A stretch of DNA of 64,000 nt, taken from Saprospiraceae bacterium. Lineage in GTDB: Bacteria; Bacteroidota; Bacteroidia; Chitinophagales; Saprospiraceae. Below, piece after piece: positions 35,535 to 43,775 of the stretch. The notes beneath the pieces are model-generated. The model was not told the origin of the DNA, made no database searches, and saw only the letters and a program-made list of their open reading frames with translations. Position numbers and translations under genes: made by a program. Where the stretch lies: contig JAIYAP010000008.1 in the NCBI GenBank assembly GCA_027488935.1, positions 1 to 64,000 of the forward strand. The letters run 5' to 3'. Position 1 is the first letter of the stretch. Each line of letters opens with the position of its first letter.

Positions 35535-36080
35535 ATGGACTACGATTTAGAATTGCTATACTCAATATCCTTTTCTGAACTGGTGTGCTATCCCGATGAA
35601 AATGACGATTCATTTATTGAAAAGGTCGAATTTAAAAATATTCGAGAATTTCTCGGAATCGAAATAGATGTTCAGGATTGGATAAACCAATGCGACAACA
35701 TATTGCAAGGAGAACGAAACTTGCAAAGTATTACATTATTCTATTCTAATAACAAAGAAAATTATATCCTGTTAGAAAACTACTTTGACCCAACTGACCA
35801 ACTGGATTTTGTTCATGTAGGTATAAAAACAACAAATAAAAACAATAAGTCGCTTAAAATCCTCGGTAGAAAGTTTAGTGATACTTGCGAATACAACATT
35901 TCCTACGAGGAAGGCAATAGTTCAATTAGTAAATATTACCCTATTGACGAAGAAGATTTGCGCCGGCGTATACATGAACCTAAAATTGACCTTTCAAAAG
36001 GTAAATTAGTAAGAAAAATTTACCCTGGCGACGCTTCATTGAATTGTGTGTTCAAATCTTATTATTGGAAGAAAAAATAA
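35535..36080 (+). CDS. Hypothetical acidic cytoplasmic protein
   Basis: A protein of 181 residues without signal peptide or membrane helix. It is acidic in its first third (CYPDENDDSFIEKVEF) with a Lys-rich tail (YYWKKK). No family is recognised; the mix of strands and helices and the AT-rich composition resemble immunity-type or other accessory proteins, but that is only an impression. It starts 20 bases after R3, whose TATATTTG box at 35446 is the likely promoter. Confidence 0.6.
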   Translation: MDYDLELLYSISFSELVCYPDENDDSFIEKVEFKNIREFLGIEIDVQDWINQCDNILQGERNLQSITLFYSNNKENYILLENYFDPTDQLDFVHVGIKTTNKNNKSLKILGRKFSDTCEYNISYEEGNSSISKYYPIDEEDLRRRIHEPKIDLSKGKLVRKIYPGDASLNCVFKSYYWKKK

Positions 36081-36192
36081 CAGAATGACCAATAAATCAA
36101 TAAAATAGAGAACGGCTTTTCGAAAATGCCGCCCCAATGCCGACGCTCAAAACCCGCGCTGGGTGGCACATTCGTAATGCCCACCATTACAG

Positions 36193-36431
36193 CAAACTAA
36201 ATATACCACTACAAATGTTTTCCGACGCACATAACCTTCACTTTGGCAACGCATAATATTTAGTGGTCAACCTTTGTTATTATATAAGCCAAACGCAACA
36301 CACCATTTCGGTATTCAGTGTTCTTTTTGTAAAAATGTTCGGAAGTCGTTCGGGTACCTTTGACACGTCGGAAGCGTTAAAAAACGCTTCCGACGTGTCA
36401 AAGGTACCCGAACGAGGAGCAGCGCGAAAAC
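36193..36431. repeat. Repeat R4, right-truncated
   Basis: It matches R2 from caaacta through the long hairpin (36347-36414, a 32-bp perfect stem beginning CGTTCGGGTACC with a 4-base loop) and stops after agcgcgaaaaca. The part with the -7 box and tail is missing, so the gene behind it has no R-borne promoter. Before it, 36081-36192 holds only a weak GGTGG/CCACC hairpin near 36165. Confidence 0.88.
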
Positions 36432-36499
36432 ATCATTTGAAATCGTATGCAGGTCTAAAATACTGATCAGAACAATAAAACCATTAAAACCACAAGCAC

Positions 36500-37138
36500 A
36501 TGATGCCTTTCAGGATACTATTGATACTTACTTTTTTTACATTTCTTTTTTCCTGTGCGGAGAAAGTTGAAATCAAAGTGCCCCCTAAAGTTGTTGAAAG
36601 GAGAAGGCTTTTTGAAATCAAAAATATTAAATGTATAATACCCGATAGTAGTTTTGAAAATTATCGCAGGGAAATTCGCCCAATTCTTGAAGTAACCCTC
36701 AAAAATGTATCAAATTTTGATTTAAACGTTCATTCTCAAAATTAATATCCAATTTACGTTTGGGCATATGATACGTATATTCATTATCCGAATACAGGAA
36801 CACCTATTTTTGATGATACGGATTCAAGTCGAGTGATTAAAAAAAATGAAGAATTTATTGTGTCTTTATACGAATTATCCTTTGAAGAGCTTTACGCGTA
36901 TGAGTTTCAAGGAGTCAAATTGCAAATATTAATTTCTAGTTACAATGATTTATCATTTTATTTTGAGGATAATCCAAACAAACCTTGGTTCAGGATATCC
37001 GAAGGAAATGATCATCGAAAAAAATATGCATATCCTTTCGAATTTACCTATTGGGTTACAAATAATGTTTTTTGGGAAGATCATCTGCTGGAGCACAAAC
37101 CTCGATTTTATTGGGAAGAAAGCACCGATGATAAGTAA
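36500..37138 (+). pseudogene. Lipoprotein gene interrupted by an in-frame TAA
   Basis: A lipoprotein signal (ILLILTFFTFLFSC, Cys near 19) begins a frame that stops with TAA at 36743-36745, after 81 residues. The same frame continues without further stops to 37138 (YPIYVWAYDTYIHYPN, then IVSLYELSFEELYAYEFQG), giving a protein of about 212 residues. Beta strands before the stop (PILEVTLKNVSNFDLNVHS) join naturally to those after it. I call it one gene with a nonsense mutation. A sequencing error is the main alternative. Two independent short genes are less likely because the second half has no good start. Confidence 0.7.
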
Positions 37139-37144
37139 TATCTT

Positions 37145-37152
37145 TACCTTTG
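37145..37152 (+). promoter_or_regulatory. -7 box for the 37170 gene
   Basis: TACCTTTG 17 bases before the ATG at 37170, overlapping nothing but the end of the preceding pseudogene. It supports 37170 over the upstream start at 36945. No well-spaced TTG is visible. Confidence 0.5.
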
Positions 37153-37169
37153 AAAGAAAAAAAAGTCCT

Positions 37170-39239
37170 ATGCTGGCACGTACGATCCTGTTTGTTTTGC
37201 TTTTGATGGCATCCTTTGCATCAGCTCAAGAATGGGAGCTGCTAAGAACACCGGCGGTGCATGGCTTCACAGAAATGACCCATGACGGCTCCACCCTTTA
37301 CGCGGTAGCCGACCGGGAATACGGAATCTTCAGTTCACAAGACAATGGAATCAGCTGGCAACCCAGATGGCCTGGTCTTCGCATGTATGTGGCACAAGGC
37401 AAGTATTACAGGGTAGAACGAGATACCGTGCATCGGTTGTTTACCTCAGACAATCAGGGGCTTACGTGGCAAGATGAAGGCGCACTGCCTGTGCCAATCA
37501 ATCAATTTCCGCCGCACCTCACCATTTCGGCGCAAGGGGATGTGTATTGTTATATCAGAGATATTGTATTCCGACGTTTGGCCGGCCAAAGCAGCTGGCA
37601 GTCCATTCATAACCAACCCAACGAGACCGTACGTGCTGCCCATATCTATGGCGATCATATCTGGGTTCAAACCGATACCTGGCTCCTGCAAAGCCTCGAC
37701 AATGGATTAACTTTTACGTTCGTCCCAATTTCGCCCCAGGGAACGCTCGGGTTGGCTGGAAAAGACGATTCCGTTGTATGCATGTATAGAAACCAAAGTT
37801 TTGAAGCGACCTTGGGGCGTACCGTGGATGGCGGACAAAGTTGGGAATACAAAGTTGCTCCCGCCGATTTAGTGCTTTTACAAAAAGGTGCTTTCCCTTG
37901 CTATGCACTTGATTATAAAGGTAATTGGTGGCGAAGTGACAATGGTTGGGACAATTGGGAAAAGATTATTGATCGGGTAGGCTCCCACAACCCAAAAGCA
38001 ATATTGGCACTGAGTCAGGGTCGTTTCATCTCCACAGATAATGGCATTTTGCATGAAAATTTCGGTGCCTGGCGCTATGCCTGGCATGGGTACAATAATC
38101 CTGCCCTCAATGAAGTATCCTGGCTAAGCATGGCGGGCGATACCTTGCTTTGTTTTTCCGGTAGCGGCAGCCAAACGGCCTATTCGGCCGATCAAGGAAA
38201 TACCTGGCAACTTGGGCTCTCAGGATATTTGCCTAAACGGATATTCGATCTGGGTACCCATTACGGCGGAATTCTCGATAATGACATCCTAATTGCTGCA
38301 AAAGGAAGCCAGTTTAATTGGCAGAAAGTATATTATCCGGCTCCAGCAATCACGCCATTTCTTGGTTTTGGAACCGCTGGCACAACGCTATACGCAGCCG
38401 ATTATTTAGCGATCTACACCTCGAACCAGCCCAATGTAACAACTTGGCAACAGACCCAAGGTAAACTCCCGGGCGATGTCATGCTGGTGGTCAATAACGA
38501 ACTCCTTACCCGTGTCGATTCTTCTATTTTGGTGAGCACAGACGGTGGCGTGACTTGGAAAACCCGAAAGAAATTCGACTTTCCGATTAACTCGGATGTG
38601 TCGCGCTTTTATACGCTGAACAACCATATCTACCTGTCGCAAGTAGAACAGCGTAAGATTTTTGACTCTGCTGATGGTGGATTTACTTTTTCGGAGCTAC
38701 CTATTCCGCAGGATGCCGGACCGTTCTTTCAATTTCGGGTCCATAGCAATACCATGCTGCTCAATACCCTTAATCCGTCACCTACCTTTTCGGCGGGAAG
38801 CTTATATATTTCAAAAGACCTAGGACAAACCTGGTGCGATATCGGCTTCCCCAATGCAACTTTGCTCAATCAGGGGTTTAGCTCGTACATGGATAATATC
38901 TGTGCACATGATGGCACGGTGTATATGCGCAGTTTTTATGGGCAAATCTGGCGGAAAAACTGTTATGCAGTGCCTACCCTACCAGAACCCCAACCACTTG
39001 CTTGGAAGTTTGCGCTGACACCTAATCCGGGAGCCGACAATCTGACCATTGTGGCAAATGAGGGGCAAACAGATCGCGTACAAGTGCGTATGTATGATGC
39101 TTTGGGACATTTGGTACGCTCTGAAACGATTGATTTGGGAGCAGGCGCTCCGGCTTCTGTGTCTACGGATGACTTGAGGGCAGGGCTTTATTTTATTGAA
39201 ATTGATGGTAAATGGGTAGGAAAGTGGGTGCATCGGTAG
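37170..39239 (+). CDS. Secreted BNR/sialidase-like propeller with T9SS sorting domain
   Basis: A protein of 689 residues. It has a signal peptide (LLLMASFASAQ, cut near 19). The body to about 600 consists of BNR-type blades with the S-x-D-x-G-x-x-W signature: SSQDNGISWQ, TSDNQGLTWQDEG, SADQGNTWQ, STDGGVTWKT, ISKDLGQTWC. A T9SS sorting domain follows (FALTPNPGADNLTIVA, MYDALGHLVRSETIDLG, GLYFIEIDG). Such propellers occur in surface proteins of unknown ligand as well as in sialidases; no sialidase triad is evident. The ATG at 37170 has a promoter box before it. GC content is close to the core genome, so this gene may be native with the array inserted around it. Confidence 0.85.
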   Translation: MLARTILFVLLLMASFASAQEWELLRTPAVHGFTEMTHDGSTLYAVADREYGIFSSQDNGISWQPRWPGLRMYVAQGKYYRVERDTVHRLFTSDNQGLTWQDEGALPVPINQFPPHLTISAQGDVYCYIRDIVFRRLAGQSSWQSIHNQPNETVRAAHIYGDHIWVQTDTWLLQSLDNGLTFTFVPISPQGTLGLAGKDDSVVCMYRNQSFEATLGRTVDGGQSWEYKVAPADLVLLQKGAFPCYALDYKGNWWRSDNGWDNWEKIIDRVGSHNPKAILALSQGRFISTDNGILHENFGAWRYAWHGYNNPALNEVSWLSMAGDTLLCFSGSGSQTAYSADQGNTWQLGLSGYLPKRIFDLGTHYGGILDNDILIAAKGSQFNWQKVYYPAPAITPFLGFGTAGTTLYAADYLAIYTSNQPNVTTWQQTQGKLPGDVMLVVNNELLTRVDSSILVSTDGGVTWKTRKKFDFPINSDVSRFYTLNNHIYLSQVEQRKIFDSADGGFTFSELPIPQDAGPFFQFRVHSNTMLLNTLNPSPTFSAGSLYISKDLGQTWCDIGFPNATLLNQGFSSYMDNICAHDGTVYMRSFYGQIWRKNCYAVPTLPEPQPLAWKFALTPNPGADNLTIVANEGQTDRVQVRMYDALGHLVRSETIDLGAGAPASVSTDDLRAGLYFIEIDGKWVGKWVHR

Positions 39240-39243
39240 CGAT

Positions 39244-39268
39244 ATTAGGGGGAATTGACGAACATGCT
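39244..39268 (+). repeat. Third copy of the 25-bp sequence
   Basis: Identical to 31566-31590 and 33169-33193. It starts 4 bases after the stop of the T9SS gene and ends 29 bases before the ATG of the aspartyl protease gene. Here it occurs without the rest of an R element, which marks the 25 bases as the smallest shared unit. Confidence 0.9.
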
Positions 39269-39297
39269 CACGTTCATACGATTAAAATAAAAAACAC

Positions 39298-40524
39298 ATG
39301 AAAGCATTAGTCTTGCTGCTGTTGATATTAATAACATTTTCTAATTGTAGGCTAATTTCCGCCTTCAAGGTTAGAGATGCAATGCAAGAAGAAAAAATAA
39401 TGCAATTTGGGTTTAAACGAGCATTACCATTCCGATATGAAAAAGGCTTAATCGTAGTTGAAGCCAGTATTGATAATGAACCATATAATTTCATATTTGA
39501 CACAGGTGCATCAACAATAATAGATGATGACTTTGCCAAAAAAGTAAAATATAAAAAAATTGGCATTCAAAAGCATAAAGACACGAGAGGAAAAAATAAA
39601 AAACTAAAAGTCATCAAAATCAATAAGGTATCAATTGGCGGTATTGATTTTTCTGATATTGTAACAAGTATTTCAGACTTAGATAAATTAAAAAATACAA
39701 CCTGTATTGATTTTGTTGGGATTTTAGGCGCAAATGTGCTGAACAAATGTGTTTGGCAGATAGATTATCAAAAAAAGATAATCATTTTGACAGATAGTAG
39801 AGATTCACTTATGCAATCCAGCAGCAGAAAAACTTTTGACTTTTACGCTGAAGGTAAAAAAACGCCGAAAATCAGATTGACCGTAGAGGGAAAATATATA
39901 GATGAAGTACTGTTAGATACTGGCTCAAACGGAGGGGTGGATTTGCCTGAAAAGCACTTACAAAAGATTGGGATAACAAACAAATTTATTATCAAAAATA
40001 CTATTATAAGCGGATTGCTTTCAGAGAGCATCGAGACCTCTAAGACAACAATTATACCTAAATTAACATTAGGAAGAGGTACTGAAATTGAAAATTCATT
40101 TTTAACATTCAATAAAATTTCACCCAGCGCATTAATTGGCAACCGTTTTTTGCAAGATTATTTAGTTACAATTGATTGGAAATACCAAGAAATAACATTG
40201 GTTTCTACACAAAAAAATAAAAGTTCGATAAATTCTACTTTTGGATTTTCATGCAGACTTAAAGAACAAACCCTAGTCATTGGTTCATTGACTGAAAATT
40301 CTTCGGCAGATAGAGCAGGCTTAAAAATTAATGACCAAATATTACAAATAGGCGAAAAAAATTACAGAAATTTTAGTTACCTGGACTACTGCGAATGGTT
40401 AGAAAATGAAATCGGAGAAAAGACCAATGAATTGTTGATAACTGTTAAAAGAGGTGATAAGGAAATGCAAGTGAAAGTGTATAAAACAGACTTGGTGAAT
40501 GAAGTATTGAATTATAGGTATTGA
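39298..40524 (+). CDS. Retropepsin-like aspartyl protease lipoprotein with PDZ domain
   Basis: A protein of 408 residues. A lipoprotein signal (LITFSNC) gives Cys17. Two retropepsin-type half domains follow, each with the catalytic triplet: DTGAS with Asp68 (FIFDTGAST) and DTGSN with Asp207 (EVLLDTGSNGG). A PDZ domain at about 326-398 (SADRAGLKINDQILQIG) ends it. A retropepsin-like site needs two DTG half-sites, so one chain could form the whole active site. The combination suggests a membrane-anchored protease that recognises C-termini through the PDZ domain. It is AT-rich and lies behind the 25-bp repeat sequence. Confidence 0.85.
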   Translation: MKALVLLLLILITFSNCRLISAFKVRDAMQEEKIMQFGFKRALPFRYEKGLIVVEASIDNEPYNFIFDTGASTIIDDDFAKKVKYKKIGIQKHKDTRGKNKKLKVIKINKVSIGGIDFSDIVTSISDLDKLKNTTCIDFVGILGANVLNKCVWQIDYQKKIIILTDSRDSLMQSSSRKTFDFYAEGKKTPKIRLTVEGKYIDEVLLDTGSNGGVDLPEKHLQKIGITNKFIIKNTIISGLLSESIETSKTTIIPKLTLGRGTEIENSFLTFNKISPSALIGNRFLQDYLVTIDWKYQEITLVSTQKNKSSINSTFGFSCRLKEQTLVIGSLTENSSADRAGLKINDQILQIGEKNYRNFSYLDYCEWLENEIGEKTNELLITVKRGDKEMQVKVYKTDLVNEVLNYRY

Positions 40525-40551
40525 CCTGCCACTTTAAAGCACACATAAAAT

Positions 40552-41244
40552 TTACGCCTTCAACGAATCAATTTCCCACAATCCCAGCGACTTGTGAACA
40601 TAACTACCCTGGGCTCCACCGCCTGCTTCCTGTAGCAAAAACAACGGTTTGGGGAAGAAAAAGGGTGCTTTTTCCAGGTTGATTGGTCGCCAATAGCCCG
40701 TCTGTATATCTTCATTGTGTTCGATATGCGGGAAGGTCGTGGTGAGGATATACTTAATGTCACTTTTTTTCAAATTATCCAGCGCTTGTGCAATATGCGT
40801 CAGCGAAAAGTGCACCAGGCAGTCCCGCAGCAAAATACAATCAGCAGCTGGCAACGGGTCGCAGAGTAGGTCTATCTGCAAAAAGCTTCGGTTGGCATTC
40901 CCATATTTTTGGTGATTCTGCTGCACTAGATCCGCCACAATATCGCCCCCAATGTACCGGATCTCGCCAAGATCAACGGCTTGCATCCAGTTGAAATCAC
41001 CACAAGGTAGGTCTAGTAGCGAGCGGACACTGTAGTCATGTAACAGCGCTGAAAGCGCGGTCCGAACCAAAGCAGTATGCCCCAGCTCCGACCCTTGTCC
41101 GGACACCGATTCTTTGCTTCTCCAATATCGGTTCCGAAAGGTCTCGGTGAATATTTCCGCAACAGATTTTGAACTGAACTGCTGGCGTTTGATGATGCGC
41201 TTATACCGCCAATTCTGGTAATTATTGATCAGTTTTTTGAACAT
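40552..41244 (-). CDS. Class I SAM-dependent methyltransferase
   Basis: A protein of 230 residues. Motif I is LLDLPCGDFNWMQAV at about 94-108, where the usual GxGxG is reduced to CGD as in a known methyltransferase group. IRYIGGDIVADLV (motif II), ILLRDCLVHFS and YILTTTFP follow. A basic N-terminus (NWRYKRIIKRQQ) suggests association with membranes or nucleic acid. The group often methylates glycans or small molecules; the substrate is not visible. It stands alone, convergent with the protease gene. Confidence 0.85.
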   Translation of the reverse strand: MFKKLINNYQNWRYKRIIKRQQFSSKSVAEIFTETFRNRYWRSKESVSGQGSELGHTALVRTALSALLHDYSVRSLLDLPCGDFNWMQAVDLGEIRYIGGDIVADLVQQNHQKYGNANRSFLQIDLLCDPLPAADCILLRDCLVHFSLTHIAQALDNLKKSDIKYILTTTFPHIEHNEDIQTGYWRPINLEKAPFFFPKPLFLLQEAGGGAQGSYVHKSLGLWEIDSLKA

Positions 41245-41279
41245 TTCGTAGTATTTTTATAATCAACGCAAAGTGGTGT

Positions 41280-41356
41280 TGAAAACAGATGGCCTCTAAT
41301 CCATTGAAAATCATTTTTTTTATCCATCCATCCTTTAAATTCATTTAAATCTGGGT
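41280..41356 (-). repeat. Dispersed ~75-bp intergenic repeat, copy A
   Basis: Its reverse complement matches 54298-54370 over about 75 bases: acccagatttaaatg..., then aaggatgga, then gattttcaatggattaga, then ctgttttca. It lies in the 278-base gap between the methyltransferase and Rpn genes, in which nothing else stands out. Confidence 0.8.
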
Positions 41357-41522
41357 ATAATTGAATGGTTGCTTAAATGCTGCGCTTTCGCATAAAGCGT
41401 TGGTGTGGGCAGCCGTGCTCACGTACGCGCGGACCAGATTTAACAAATAAAAAGGCAAAAAAAGAACCAAAACCGCCCCAAAATAGTTTACTTTGCGATA
41501 GAAATCAAACAAAAAATTAGGT

Positions 41523-42434
41523 ATGATCATCGCCAATCCCATTTATGACGTAGTGTTCAAGTATCTGCTGGAAGACGTGGAAATTGCACGGGAATTGTTG
41601 TCAACCATCTTGGGTGAGGAAGTACAAAGTGTAGAAGTAAAACCGCAGGAAACTGCCACCGAAACGAGCGGGGATATCCGTATTTTGCGTTTTGATTTTA
41701 AAGCAGTAATCAAAAAGCCGAACGGAGAAATCACCAAAGTACTTATTGAGTTGCAAAAAGCCAAAAAAGCCTTTAATGCGATGCGTTTTCGGCGCTACTT
41801 GGGAGACAATTACCGCAAAGAAGATGAAGTACTCAATGAGCGAGGGCTTCCCGAAAAACGCCCCTTACCCATCGTCACGATCTATTTTTTAGGTTTTCCT
41901 TTGAACAGTATTCAGCGTGGTGTTGTCAAAATCAATAGAGAATATATTGATGTTGTTACCCAGGAAAGATTGGACATTAAAGAAGAATTTGTGGAGTTGT
42001 TGACGCACGATTCCTATTTGATTCAGGTGCAAATGCTAGGCCATGCCACTAGAAGCAGACTAGAACGGGTGCTACAAATTTTCAGTCCAATTTACCAAAG
42101 CCCAAAGGATCGGCATCAGTTGGATTTTCAGGGCGATACGAACGATCCCTTGGTCAAAAAGATGGCAGAACGTTTAGGACGCGCCATTGCCAGTGAAGAA
42201 ATTCGGGACAAAATGGATGTGGAGGATGAATTGGAACGCGCTTTTGATCGAGAGATGAGCAAAAAGGATGAAATTATCGCTGAACAGGAAGAGATTATTG
42301 CAGAAAAGGAAGAGATTATTGCAGAAAAGGATAAGTTACTGATTGAGGAAAAGAAACGTGCAGCAGAGGAAATTCAAAAAAACCTTGAATTACAAAGGCA
42401 AATCGAAGCGTTAAAAAAGCAAATAAAGCCTTAG
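41523..42434 (+). CDS. Rpn/PD-(D/E)XK-family nuclease with C-terminal coiled coil
   Basis: A protein of 303 residues. The N-terminus YDVVFKYLLEDVEIARELLSTIL is typical of Rpn-type PD-(D/E)XK nucleases. The active-site strand pair is FDFKAVIKKP and VLIELQKAK (Asp and the ExQK variant). The middle FLGFPLNSIQRGV also fits. From about 240 there is a long coiled coil with seven-residue repeats (EIIAEQE, EIIAEKE, EIIAEKD). Rpn proteins cut DNA and promote recombination; related genes are often annotated as putative transposases. Three 21-bp units encode the heptads (42267-42329), so the coil could lengthen or shorten. The stop codon overlaps the start of a palindromic element. Confidence 0.85.
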   Translation: MIIANPIYDVVFKYLLEDVEIARELLSTILGEEVQSVEVKPQETATETSGDIRILRFDFKAVIKKPNGEITKVLIELQKAKKAFNAMRFRRYLGDNYRKEDEVLNERGLPEKRPLPIVTIYFLGFPLNSIQRGVVKINREYIDVVTQERLDIKEEFVELLTHDSYLIQVQMLGHATRSRLERVLQIFSPIYQSPKDRHQLDFQGDTNDPLVKKMAERLGRAIASEEIRDKMDVEDELERAFDREMSKKDEIIAEQEEIIAEKEEIIAEKDKLLIEEKKRAAEEIQKNLELQRQIEALKKQIKP

Positions 42435-42596
42435 AGCCTGTAAAAAATTATATTTTCGATTAATATGACAAGGATTTTTTAGCCAGACTAGGCGCTTTTT
42501 GCAGACGTAATGGGACTAATTACGGCGAAAAAAAGGAACGAAGTATGGCAAAAAAAGACTGTCATATTAGCGAAAAATGTAAATTTTCACAGGCTC
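42434..42596. mobile_element. MITE-like palindromic element
   Basis: A 163-base element whose ends GAGCCTGTaaaaaatt and aaattttcACAGGCTC are inverted repeats. Similarity continues inward for about 55 bases (TAATATGACA facing TGTCATATTA). There is no coding capacity. It begins on the last base of the Rpn stop codon, so in RNA it would also act as the 3' hairpin of that gene. No target duplication is obvious. The remainder of the 367-base gap to 42801 shows nothing. Confidence 0.75.
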
Positions 42597-42801
42597 AAAG
42601 ACAAAGAACAATCCACTGCCTTTAATGGCTCCTAAACGTTGGCACGTTTGCTAAAGTAAAAGATAATTTGCACGTGCAAGGGCTCTGAAAAAATATGCAC
42701 AAATTGTTGAATGGGCTTTTGATTTGCGTGGCTGTCACTTGCACCCAACTTCGAAATTCGATGGCATTCATTCATGCTGTATTACACTATTGTATGCTAA
42801 A

Positions 42802-43194
42802 ATGGCAACCCAAAATTTAACAAATAAATGGTTAAACTATCCCTGGTTACCAAATCAAGGCCTAGATCATCTCTTACATCCGGATGATTTAGATAAACTT
42901 AAAGGACAAGGTATCGGGCTGCTGCTATGTATTGAAGATGCAGGTGGTGCCTATATAAAGGCAAAAAACAACGTTTTTACAGGTAGCGTGCTACGATCCG
43001 GCGTGAGAAGTATTCTACCGCCACCGGCTTATCTTTGGGATCAAGCAGTAAAAATAAAATCCAAGCCGCTTCTACCTTGCCTCATCAGGGATTTTTTCTG
43101 GCATCATAAAGACGAAAAATATTTTTATCGACTCGTTGTTGAGCAAAAAGTTGCTAAAAAAAGGTATAGCGAAGAAGAGATTGACTTTCTTTAA
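42802..43194 (+). CDS. Hypothetical protein, 130 residues
   Basis: I do not recognise this protein. It has no signal peptide. It begins MATQNLTNKWLNYPWLPNQG, has HLLHPDDLDKLKGQGIGLLLCIEDAG in the middle, and KSKPLLPCLIRDFFWHHKDEKYFYRLV near the end. The compact, Trp-rich and Lys-rich layout recalls small stand-alone proteins linked to polymorphic toxin immunity, but this is only an impression. I use the ATG at 42802; the frame extends upstream to 42724 but that part is not conserved-looking. It lies 42 bases upstream of the first DUF1801 copy. Confidence 0.55.
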   Translation: MATQNLTNKWLNYPWLPNQGLDHLLHPDDLDKLKGQGIGLLLCIEDAGGAYIKAKNNVFTGSVLRSGVRSILPPPAYLWDQAVKIKSKPLLPCLIRDFFWHHKDEKYFYRLVVEQKVAKKRYSEEEIDFL

Positions 43195-43236
43195 CGCAGT
43201 ATTGGAAAAGACAACTGAAAGCAATTCAAAATCTGT

Positions 43237-43659
43237 ATGACCATACAAGCACAAATCAACACCTACATCGCCAGTCAGCCGGAGCCCAAACGCACCGAAC
43301 TGCAAGCCTTGCATGACCTCGTGTTGCAAGTATCCCCAGCCTGTCAATTATGGTTCAGTGACGGCAAAAACAGCGATGGCAAAGTAATTGCGAACCCGAA
43401 TATTGGATATGGATGCTATACCATTCAATACGCGGATGGTACCAGCCGGGAATTTTATCAAATTGGGTTGAGTGCCAATACAACGGGCATCTCTGTTTAT
43501 GTCATGGGGATTAAAGATAAGACGTATTTGGCCGCTACTTTTGGCGATACGATTGGCAAGGCCAGCGTGACGGGATATTGTATTAAGTTCAAAACGCTGA
43601 AGCACATTAATTTGGAAGTGTTGGAAGCGGCGATTCGGTTTGGGCTGGAAGGCTTTTAA
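43237..43659 (+). CDS. DUF1801-family protein, copy 1
   Basis: A protein of 140 residues of the DUF1801 (YdhG-like) fold, which is a small alpha/beta domain of unknown role. Signatures include TYIASQPEPKRTELQALHDL, the central CQLWFSDGKNSDGKV, GYGCYTIQYADGT, and IKFKTLKHINLEVLEAAI. It has no signal peptide, so it is cytoplasmic. At the DNA level it is nearly identical to the gene at 47156-47572; most differences are at the two ends. A short accccgaat-type repeat of 'aacaccgaa' words follows the stop. Confidence 0.85.
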   Translation: MTIQAQINTYIASQPEPKRTELQALHDLVLQVSPACQLWFSDGKNSDGKVIANPNIGYGCYTIQYADGTSREFYQIGLSANTTGISVYVMGIKDKTYLAATFGDTIGKASVTGYCIKFKTLKHINLEVLEAAIRFGLEGF

Positions 43660-43775
43660 AAACACCGAATTTCGAACACCGAACACCGAATTTCGAAATA
43701 AAAGGAGCGTTTAGTCAAGGAAATTTTCCCGACCAAACACCCCCCTTTTCACACTTTCAACTTTTATATAAGTCC

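Noticed and set aside
31133..36431. Proven integron
   Set aside because: No integrase gene and no full RYYYAAC...GTTRRRY pair is present; only single half-site matches, which are frequent by chance.
36945..37169. Upstream start for the BNR/T9SS gene
   Set aside because: It would overlap the split lipoprotein gene in a different frame and bury the signal peptide; the ATG at 37170 has a promoter box before it.
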